A stretch of DNA of 64,000 bases from Aplectana chamaeleonis. Lineage: Eukaryota > Nematoda > Chromadorea > Rhabditida > Cosmocercidae. Position 1 is the first letter of the stretch; the number at the start of each line of letters is the position of its first letter. Location of the stretch: assembly GCA_029168955.1 (NCBI GenBank), contig JAPDOI010001568.1, positions 100,077 to 164,076 of the forward strand, in the 5' to 3' direction. The notes below the pieces were generated by a model that saw nothing but the letters and a program-made list of their open reading frames with translations, was not told where the DNA came from and did not search any database. Positions 55,882-64,000 of this stretch are shown piece after piece. A program made the position numbers and the translations under genes.

Positions 55882-56720
55882 ACAACCTTTGAACAAATAA
55901 CGAAAAAAAAAACAAAAAAATAAACGAAAAACCTATAATCCTAAAATTTTCAAAAGAAAAAGGAAAATTTAAAGGGCGCGCGCGAAAATTGGCTGCGGGC
56001 CACGCGTGGGCTTAGCAGATACTCAGCCAAGCGTTCCACGCGGAACCCGCTTTCATTTTCGGGAACCAGGAAAAATTTGTATTTTATGTGTATAAGATAG
56101 GTTTTTCAACACTTGAGAAGCATAGAAATGTTTCGCGGAGACCGCAGCAGAGCACCAATTTTATGCGCATTTTCATTAGAGCTGATCCAGTCGATGTTAA
56201 TCGTTCATTTCGCTAGTGGACCCAACCCGTCCTCCAACGAAAAATCCAGGTATAAATCTCTCCATTACGCTGGACCTAGATTTGGCTGGGTTCCCGAACA
56301 GCTCAATAAGAATCCTCAAGCGCCTCAAGCCTGTGGTGGCCGTAAGTTCCTATGAAGCTCGACGAAAAATACTAGGTAGACCTGACTAGAAGGGTCCTCA
56401 GCGGCAGGGTGTCAGCTCCGACGACTCGATACAAATCACGACTGAGTTCCTAAATGAATACCATTCTTTCTTCCATTCACAATTCGGCAGCATTGTAGTT
56501 TCCAAAATGAAGCTATCTCGTCGCTCAAGACGTTTTCACAAGGTTGCATGGCTGAAACTAGTATGATCAAATTTTTGCATATTAATCCCCTACAATTCGG
56601 ACAGCCGATGTGTGAAAAATTTTGAGTCTGATCTCTCTAATGGAATTTCGCGCCAACAGGCTCATTCAGAACGAAATCGTCATAATCGAAGAAGATGACC
56701 TAGTGATGGGCAAACAGCCC
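55882..56720. other. No gene recognised
   Basis: AT-rich sequence with an A run (55,904-55,925). An 80-codon frame at 56,113-56,355 has no recognised domain. Confidence 0.35.
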
Positions 56721-56898
56721 CTTAGGCTCCGTCCATAGCAGGCGACCAGTGGCAAAGCGTCAAGGCGTCGGTGCATCATGCGCCAGCGCTAAAACGCTGG
56801 GGCAAGAGGCTCGACGGCTGGCGTATTCAACGTGTCCAAAGACGGCACGTGGTTGACGATGGTATCGATAGTATTAGTGAAAGCCGTTACGGTCACTA

Positions 56899-58189
56899 CA
56901 GGGTGCGTATTAAATACCCGTACACTTTTGACGCGCGCATTTCAAAATGAGGTTTTGATTTTCCTGACTCGCTTGTGGTGTCAGGAAAAACGTCGTGTCG
57001 CAGTGGTGTCGCAATGCTTACCCTTTCTAATACCTGCACAAAATTTGGGGTTCTCACAATAACTTTTCAGAGCATGGTAGCTCCGAATCTGAAAAGTGCC
57101 GCAACTCTACAGCTCAGAAGTGCCGGACATTCAGCTTCGAGGATCGCTCGTCTTCTCAAAGTTCCCCGCCAAACCGCCTAAGGTGCAGTCAATTGAAGCA
57201 CGCTTGATGACCGTGTTCCTCCAGTACGGACGGTGACTGTAGCGAAAAGACGCTTAAGAAAAATTCAGAAGAGACTCATCGAACGCAAAACCACGAGGAG
57301 TATGAGAGAAATGGTTCGAGACTTGAACGTGTCGGAGGGAACCGTGAGGAAGATGGTTAAGGAGCAAGTCCATATGCGTCCCTACAAGCTGCAAAAAAAG
57401 ACATGGCCTGAGCGATGCAGAAAAGAAGGGGAGGTTAAGGAAATATAAGGGACTACTGCGGCGGGCCAAAAAAATCAGCACCTGAGGATGCTTTTCACAG
57501 ATAAAAAGCTGTTTACCGTGGAACAGAGCTACAACAGCCAAAACGTCTGGGTGCCTGCACATGACAGCGAGGAAGCTACAAAAGCGGGAAGAATCGTTTC
57601 GTGCAGGGTAAAACCCAGTGCGTTCGTAGTGGTTCGCACGCCTCTTACTCTTGTTGAAAAAGGTGTGAAAATCGATGCTAACTCCTATCTGTAAGCCATT
57701 CTTGGGCAGCATATGTTACTGTGGTTGATGCTACATGAAAAGGGAGGATAATGGATGTTCCAACAAGATTGGACTCCAGCTCATGGGTCTAAGATGGTCC
57801 AGCATTGGTGTCGTGGAAAACTACCGGATTTCATCGCCGCGATTGAATGGCCAGCAAACTCCAGATCTCAGCGTTATGGATTGCTGCGACTGGAGTACTT
57901 TGGAGGAGAAAGCCTGCGCTACAGAACACACCAGCATCAACGGACTCAAATCCTCATTGAAGAGAGCCTGGAGTGAGATTCCCCAGGACGTGCTGCGGGC
58001 CGCCGTGGATGCCTACCCGAATCGTCTTCGAGCTGTCATCAAAGCTAAAGGCGGCCACATCGGGTGATATCTGATTATTTTAAATGAATATGTTGTCAGT
58101 AGAATATAGTGAAGATAGCTTCTAATTCGCTTGCTTCTTTGACGAGTTATGCGGTCCGAATCGTGTACGGGTATTTAATACGCACCCTG
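56899..58189 (+). mobile_element. 1.29-kb Tc1/mariner-type transposon with TA target duplication
   Basis: TA (56,897-56,898), then CAGGGTGCGTATTAAATACC, CGTACAC. The exact complement ends at 58,189, before TA. The terminal repeat is about 27 bp. Size and target match Tc1/mariner elements. It carries a broken transposase. Confidence 0.95.
57074..58067 (+). pseudogene. Tc1/mariner transposase, broken
   Basis: Starting at an ATG at 57,074, one frame runs to about 57,850 with in-frame stops near 57,179, 57,446 and 57,692, then shifts by one base. Residues early on form a helix-turn-helix (AGHSASRIARLLKVPRQTA), followed by a second DNA-binding-like block (MREMVRDLNVSEGTVRKMVK). The catalytic aspartates are visible: LFTDKK at 57,500, FQQDWTPAH at 57,767 and, in the shifted frame, TPDLSVMD at 57,864. 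The last two are about 33 codons apart, close to the DD34D of mariner. The end (EIPQDVLRAAVDAYPNRL, then AKGGHIG) is typical of this family. Its role would be cut-and-paste transposition of the surrounding element. Confidence 0.9.
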
Positions 58190-58461
58190 TATACCTCCGC
58201 CGTCTGCTACAGTGGTCGCTGGGGAGTCGCTAAGAAGTCGGATCAATAACAAATGCTGAAGATGCAAACTGCCAGCGTCACATTACGGTCACTTGACGCT
58301 AGGACGTCTGCTATGGACGGAGCCTTAGATCTTTAAGCGTTAACGTCCGCCCCGCCGGTTTTCATGTTTTGTTGTGTCGGCTTGAGCCAGGCAACTTTGC
58401 GAAGACATCCTGACCGATGGTATTCGTCCGATTCCGGAATCTGTAGTGTTGCCGTAGTTAA

Positions 58462-59190
58462 AGGCATTGTTCACTGTAAACTTCGTCCCCAAATTTTCTT
58501 TGAAAAACAAAGGTAGCACCCCCAGAAGCATAACGATGTTGAAAAAGCGGACTGGAAAGCCTTCTCAGAGGCGAAAAAACGATTCTGAAGATTATCCAGG
58601 TGGGCAAGGCCGGCCTTCTTGGGTTAGGTTGTTGTCATAAACACCGACACGGCTCTATCACTGCCACGCACCTGCTATCATCGGTGGCGGTCTTTCCTTG
58701 GAAGAGACTCTAGATTTGAGAATTAGTTGTCGAAAACTTACGGAAATCTTTTTCAGGCACAGATTTGTTAAATCCATTGCCTAACGCAGGGTGGTGGCCA
58801 CTCCTGAGAAGGCGGGAGAAACGGGGGAGGAGCGAGGTTCCTGATTGGACGCAACGCGGGGCTAGGCCGTATTGCGTTCAATCAGGAACCTCGCTCCTCC
58901 CCCGTTTCTCCCGCCTCCTCGAGGGTGTTGATACACGATGGCCACCACCCCCTAATGCAATAATAATCGCTGCTGATGATCGCAGGTCAAAGCGTGACAG
59001 TGTTAGAGCGGTTGTTTATGACAACAACTAGACACATGGAGGCCGGACTTGCCTACTCTGATAATTTTCAAACAGTTTTTTGTCTCTGGAAAGGCTCTTG
59101 AAACCGTTTTTTCAACACTGTTATGCTTCCTAGAGCTACCGCCATTGTTTCTCCCTGAAAAATCAAGAACGAAGTTTATCGTGAATATCA
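58462..59190. mobile_element. TTAA-flanked foldback element, copy G, itself interrupted
   Basis: TTAA (58,458-58,461), then AGGCATTGTTCACTGTAAAC, TTCGTCC. The inverted right arm (AACGAAGTTTATCGTGAATA) ends near 59,190 with a worn terminus. The arms also pair through AGCATAAC..TGTTGAAAAA. The MITE at 58,789-58,950 lies between them. Confidence 0.65.
58789..58950. mobile_element. GGGTGGTGGCC MITE with 9-bp target duplication, second copy
   Basis: The flanks CCTAACGCA and CCTAATGCA differ by one base. The ends GGGTGGTGGCCA and TGGCCACCACCC and the palindromic arms match the copy at 38,381. It is inserted inside the TTAA-flanked element G. Confidence 0.9.
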
Positions 59191-59199
59191 CGCCCTACA

Positions 59200-60660
59200 G
59201 GTTGTTTTTTGTTTCTTCTATTTCTTGCACAATTTCTAGCATGGAACAACTATTTCATAGAGACATCGTTTTGAAACGAAGATCCGGGGAAGGAACTCCA
59301 CAAGTTTCGAGTTCTATTGCTTTCTTGATAATCACTTAGTCTTGGCCCATAACTGTCATAATAGTATATGTGCACACTTGTGTCACGCCCTACAGGTTGT
59401 TTTTTCCCCAGTCGCATGTATGTTAAGGCTTACTGTGAACATGTATGCTACATCGGGGTCTGAAATCATGTACTACCAGGGTTCGACGTGAGGTGTGATG
59501 TATCACAGAGGGGGGTCGGACCCGACAACGTCCGGAGGGGGGAGTGGACCCTCGACCAACCAAGAACAGAGATGGACTTCTATCAGGGCGGGGGTGATTC
59601 GAGAAACATACTATTTGTATAAAAATGATGGCCAACTGAGACGACAAAATGAGGCTGAAGATTATACTAAAAGGACATAATGAGAGAGGAAATAAAAAAA
59701 GAAACTGAAGAGTGAACGAAACAACTGAACACAACAAATGAGACAGGATATGAAATGAAGATGCAAAAATGAGACAAGAACTCACAAGCAGAGAATACAA
59801 TTCACTAGTGGAAAAATCGTGCAAGACAATAGACTGCAGTAGCATGCCACCGTTAATGATTCCGACATGTAGGCGCAGTCGTGGCCAGGTAAAGTTTGTC
59901 GCCAAGGGGTCCTGGTTATGTATGCAGCTGTGGTGTTGAGTATTCGCTGTCATCGATCGAGATCATTAAAAGTGTACTATTCTGTCGACGAAATGGCACA
60001 GATATTGTGGAAAATTGTAATCTAAGATGCATTTTTAGGCGACTAAGGTTCTACAGGTTCGGTCCCGCCAAAGGCCAAAATTTTTGCAAAGCTGTGAAAC
60101 GATGGATAACTGACGGTCTTAGAATAGCATTATTCACTGTGCTATCTCTTGCAATTTCCTCCACGGAACTGACTTGTTGAGCATTTTCTAAGGCCCGATA
60201 TTGCCCAGAGCATAAGATTTATCATGGGCTCAGGGCACAAGGGTGAAGTTCCAGGCACGAAATCTACGTTTAGAACATGACTGTCCGCATGGAAAAACGC
60301 ACTGAAAAAATTATGAACACAGGTTCAAGCCAACGAGTGCTACATAAGGTGGACAGAGCCTGCTTTTAAGCTTTGAAGGCACATAGGTGCAGTTTCGGTC
60401 ATGAAAAAGACATAAAATACCGCAGTCCGCATGCGAAATCCATTCGAAATTTCACGAACGCAGCTTGAAGCCGAAGAGCGCGACACTAGGAGAGGTCCAT
60501 GGAAAATTCAAAGTTCGGGATTGCCATGAAATAAATACAAGTATTTGTCAAAATTCTGATTAGGGATTTTCGCGTCGCTACAACGTGCGGAAAACCTATT
60601 CATGGATCCAAGTTACTATTCTAGTTTTTTTTACCAGTTCAGAACGGTCTTTGAAGACCC
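59200..60660. other. No gene recognised
   Basis: A 176-codon minus-strand frame (59,423-59,953) has a leucine/phenylalanine-rich middle but no recognisable family, and a plus-strand frame overlaps it. CACGCCCTACAGGTTGTTTT occurs at 59,188 and 59,384. Confidence 0.4.
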
Positions 60661-60665
60661 AGTTT

Positions 60666-60724
60666 TAGGTGTGATACAATCTATTGTATCACACCTAATT
60701 GTGGTGCGCGCGAAGCGCGCACCA
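60666..60724. repeat. Two adjacent palindromes at the start of a dispersed repeat
   Basis: TAGGTGTGATACAAT, CT, then its complement (60,666-60,697), followed by GGTGCGCGCGAAGCGCGCACC (60,704-60,724). The second also occurs, worn, at 14,075-14,099 in the inverted partner repeat. Confidence 0.85.
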
Positions 60725-60964
60725 GATTTGGTTTTGAATCGGCCACGCGCGCAACCCCTTTCTCGAAATCTCAGTTCAGAGCAAACGTAGAAATTAGAGC
60801 TTAATTGCATTAAAAAGAGCGCAAAAAGTTGGTATATGCACTCAAAAATGGTTTAGAAAGGTTCAGTGGTTTTCGAGTGAAAATTGAAATACCGAGCGTT
60901 TTTGTTGTTAATCTCCTTTTTTTTCAGACGGCGTTCACGATCTTGCGGGTACACTTAAAATTGA

Positions 60965-61560
60965 GCTAGGGAGCTCATTTTTGGACAGGAGGCTGGAAAT
61001 GGATGCAGGTCGCTCCTATTCCATTTTGAACTTGATACCTTAACTTTGAAGGGTACCTCAAAATCGTGATTTTACATACTAAATTAGCCGTGGAGCACGA
61101 AGACAGCTATTTTCTGCTACGGCTGTGGAGACGGGGGTAAGTGGGTTATTCTGCAGTCAATCAACACATGTCGTCGGAAATAAGTACTGAACTTGTCAGA
61201 ATTCGTGCTCATGACACGTCATCGATCGATAATCAATATTATCGATTTTCGCGCTTTTTGCACAAAATGCGGCGGGGAGTGGAGATTGCTGGTGGGATTG
61301 GTTTTCTTGGTTGAGGATTTCGCTCATCAGTCATTATCGACAAATACCGATCAATAATATTGATTTTTTCGCCTGTTGCACAAAATGCCGCAATGATTTT
61401 TGATTGTTGATGGCTCTAAGTCATTTGTTTGGGAAATTGTTCTCATCATGCAAGATCAAATATTAATGATCAATAATATAGATTTTTTGCATTTGCACCG
61501 AATGCGGCAGAGTTTTATTTTTTATGGTTGTAAGTCATAGGTTTCAAAAATTTTACTCAT
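60965..61560. repeat. Dispersed repeat, partner of 55,130-55,650
   Basis: Same ordered text as the partner (GAAATGGATGCAGGTCG, TTTGAAGGGTACCTCAAAAT, ACACGTCATCGATCGATAAT). Three diverged copies of the 120-bp block follow, each with ATCAATA.TAT.GATTTTT and GCACAAAATGC-like words. Confidence 0.8.
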
Positions 61561-62200
61561 ACAACAATATCGTCTGTGAGATGTTTCATCATTCCAAAAT
61601 GGAAATCGTAGAGCAAAATTGTAGTCAGAAAGGGAACCTTTGGGAAAAATATGTGAAATTTCTGAAAATTTAGCTTGCAAAAGTAACGATTTGGCAATGT
61701 CATTTATAGGTCAAAAAAAGTTCAAAAAATATCTTGAAATTTCTTTAAAAAGCGATTTGGCGTAAAATAGCCTGGAGTAATAAAAAACAGGGAAACGAAG
61801 TGAAATAACCAAAAAAAAAAGATTTGGTGGTCGATCATTTCACAAGCTTCTCCATTAGACTTATCAAAACGAAATCAAGCGCGCAACGGAAACATTAAAC
61901 CATTTATGAAAGCTGTATCAAGGGGATCAGCATATGTCATGCTGGGTGAAGGCAACGCTCCATTCCATATCGCTCCAGCCGCGAAGCGGCTGGAGAGGTT
62001 TGGTTTTGCCTAGACCTTGTGATCACTTCTAATTTTATAAAGTAGTTTATAAAACCATTTAAACAAATTTTCGGCAGATTCCCTTCTGGATATAAGTGAA
62101 GGGGTCCAAAAGACACCAGCTCTCAAAATTTGAGCCGAATCGGTTCACAAATATTTAACAAAGTTGTGAGGCCGAAAGCTTAGGAAAAATTGATGGTGTG
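61561..62200. other. No gene recognised
   Basis: AT-rich DNA. A small hairpin CCAGCCGCGAAGCGGCTGG lies at 61,975-61,993. Confidence 0.4.
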
Positions 62201-62202
62201 CG

Positions 62203-62241
62203 CCGTAGGCCGTAGGCCGTAGGCCGTAGGCCGTAGGCCGT
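62203..62241. repeat. (CCGTAGG)n heptamer repeat
   Basis: About five and a half perfect tandem copies of CCGTAGG. Confidence 0.95.
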
Positions 62242-62329
62242 CACGCTTTTCATTCTTCACTGCTAGTATTCAGTGCCAATGGTCACAGGCGGTCAATTTC
62301 AGGCAGGTAAGTTGGGGGACGCAGGCTGG

Positions 62330-64000
62330 TGAAAGTGCATCTGGCTTCTGATGACGTCATCGGGACGTCATGAAAAGTGCATCTGGTTTGATGACGTCAT
62401 CGGGACGTCATGAAAAGTGCATCTGGCTTCTGATGACGTCATCGGGACGTCAGCGAAAGTGCATCTGGCTTCTGATGACGTCATCGACGTCATGAAAAGT
62501 GCATCTGGCTTCTGATGACGTCATCGGACGTCATGAAAAGTGCATCTGGCTTCTGATGACGTCATCGGACGTCATGAAAGTGCATCTATTCTGATGACGT
62601 CATCGACGTCATGAAAGTGCATCTGTTTGATGACGTCATCGGGACGTCATGAAAGTGCATCTGTTCTTGATGACGTCATCGGGACGTCATGAAAGTGCAT
62701 CTGGTTTTGATGACGTCATCGGGACGTCGCGAAAAGTGCATCTGGTTTCTGATGACGTCATCGACGTCATGAAAAGTGCATCTATTTCTGATGACGTCAT
62801 CGACGTCATGAAAGTGCATCTGGCTTTGATGACGTCATCGACGTCATGAAAAGTGCATCTGGCTTTGATGACGTCATCGGGACGTCATGAAAGTGCATCT
62901 ATTTGATGACGTCATCGGGACGTCATGAAAAGTGCATCTGGTTTGATGACGTCATCGACGTCATGAAAGTGCATCTGGTTTCTGATGACGTCATCGGGAC
63001 GTCATGAAAAGTGCATCTACTTCTGATGACGTCATCGGGACGTCAGCGAAAGTGCATCTGGCTTGATGACGTCATCGGGACGTCATGAAAAGTGCATTCA
63101 TTTGATGACGTCATCGGGACGTCATGAAAGTGCATCTGGCTTCTGATGACGTCATCGGGACGTCAGCGAAAAGTGCATCTGGCTTTGATGACGTCATCGG
63201 GACGTCATGAAAGTGCATCTGGCTTCTGATGACGTCATCGGGACGTCATGAAAAGTGCATCTGGCTTTTGATGACGTCATCGGGACGTCATGAAAGTGCA
63301 TCTGGCTTCTGATGACGTCATCGGGACGTCATGAAAAAGCATCTACTGGTTTGATGACGTCATCGGGACGTCAGGAAAAGTGCATCTGGGCTTCTGATGA
63401 CGCTCATCGGGACGTCATGAAGAAGTGCATCTGGTTTTCTGATGACGCCATCAGGACGTCATGAAAGTGCATCTGATTTCTGATGACGTCATCGGGACGT
63501 CATGAAAAGTGCATCTGGTTTCTGATGACGTCATCGGGACGTCAGAAAAGTGCATCTGGTTTCTGATGACGTCATCGGGATCGTCGAAAAGTGCATTTGG
63601 CTTCTGATGACGTCATCGGGACGTCATGAAAAGTGCATCTCATTTCTGATGACGTCATCGGGACGTCATGAAGAAGTGCATCTGGTTTCTTGATGACGTC
63701 ATCGGGACGTCGATGAAAGTGCATCTGGTTTCTGATGACGTCACATCGGGACGTCAGAAAAGTGCATCTGGCTATTTCTGATGACGTCATCGGGACGTCA
63801 GCGAAAAGTGCAGATCTAGGCTTCTGATGACGCTCATTACGGGATCGCTCAGGAGCGTGCGTCATCTATTTCTGATGACGTCATCGGGACGTCATGAAAA
63901 GTGCATCTGGCTTCTGATGACGTCATCGGGACGTCAGCGGAAAAGTGCATCTATTTGATGACGTCATCGGGACGTCAGCGAAAGTGCATCTATTTCTGAT
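62330..64000. repeat. Satellite with CRE-type palindrome TGACGTCA in almost every unit; 42-bp main unit
   Basis: The full unit is GAAAAGTGCATCTGGCTTCT followed by GATGACGTCATCGGGACGTC and AT, 42 bp; shorter variants lack GGG, one A or part of the CTGGCTTCT spacer. I count about 36 units with an intact GATGACGTCATC and four or five damaged ones, mostly after 63,360, where small insertions cluster. The array continues past the window edge. TGACGTCA is the classical binding palindrome of CREB/ATF bZIP proteins; whether it is bound here is unknown. Confidence 0.95.

Larger units (their letters stand above)
56725..58324. mobile_element. MITE with TTA target duplication (PIF/Harbinger-like), split by a mariner
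   Basis: TTA (56,722-56,724), then GGCTCCGTCCATAGCAGGCG. The complement CGTCTGCTATGGACGGAGCC is followed by TTA (58,325-58,327). 19 of 20 end bases match. Without the mariner it would be about 310 bp. Same target type as 40,194-40,317. Confidence 0.85.

Noticed and set aside
59423..59953. 176-codon minus-strand frame with hydrophobic stretch as a membrane protein
   Set aside because: No family match, no exon structure, and composition follows a low-complexity stretch; kept only as an unassigned region.
62203..62241. Telomere-like sequence
   Set aside because: The unit is CCGTAGG, not the nematode TTAGGC hexamer.
62330..64000. CRISPR array (regular repeats with variable spacers)
   Set aside because: The spacers are short variants of one sequence, not unique, the context is eukaryotic, and there are no cas genes.

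Overview
The window reads as nematode genomic DNA, most likely clade V (Rhabditina/Strongylida-like). The basis is a family of seven-transmembrane chemoreceptor genes with 53-96 bp introns, TTTCAG-type acceptors and a putative spliced-leader acceptor just before each ATG. Around them lies a very dense layer of non-LTR retrotransposon remnants, short inverted-repeat elements (MITEs) and minisatellites. I cannot name the species. No bacterial, viral or CRISPR features were seen, and no convincing tRNA or rRNA.

Real genes are few. One chemoreceptor gene (9,119-11,736, + strand, six exons, 311 aa) looks intact. A second copy (24,304-31,212) keeps all six exons at matching lengths but has a frameshift in exon 1, an altered C-terminus and introns swollen by inserted elements. 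A third locus (49,589-49,801) shows only exon 1. A fourth (about 35,790-36,326) shows a good exon 4, a doubtful exon 2 and a MITE next to the exon end. Sequence upstream of copy 3 (48,619-49,520) is duplicated upstream of copy 4 (33,557-34,365).

Layout. 0-0.5 kb: RTE-like retrotransposon tail. 1.9-7.9 kb: CAGCCGGT minisatellite, TTCGAA arrays and foldbacks. 9-12.2 kb: intact receptor. 12.9-13.5 kb: 42-bp minisatellite. 16.9-22.6 kb: one LINE split by two nested DNA elements, the second 2.9 kb long with a perfect 8-bp target duplication. 22.6-31.2 kb: TTAA-flanked elements and receptor pseudogene 2. 31-37 kb: duplicated segments and receptor relic 4. 37.7-40.5 kb: RTE-like retrotransposon with two MITEs inside. 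41-43 kb: more MITEs. 44.2-48.1 kb: a nearly palindromic 4-kb foldback element. 48.6-49.8 kb: receptor copy 3. 50.4-54.9 kb: foldbacks and a GC-rich hairpin satellite. 55-61.6 kb: dispersed repeats, a foldback with an exon-like core and a mariner-type transposon nested in a Harbinger-type element. 62.3-64 kb: a satellite whose units each carry the palindrome TGACGTCA, running off the window edge.

The most unusual patterns are: four unrelated tandem arrays that share a 42-bp period; the TGACGTCA satellite; an element family with TTAA or TCAA flanks that fills the introns of receptor copy 2; and nested insertions that can be ordered from target duplications and interrupted reading frames. Coordinates come from reading the sequence by eye; element edges without a target duplication are approximate.
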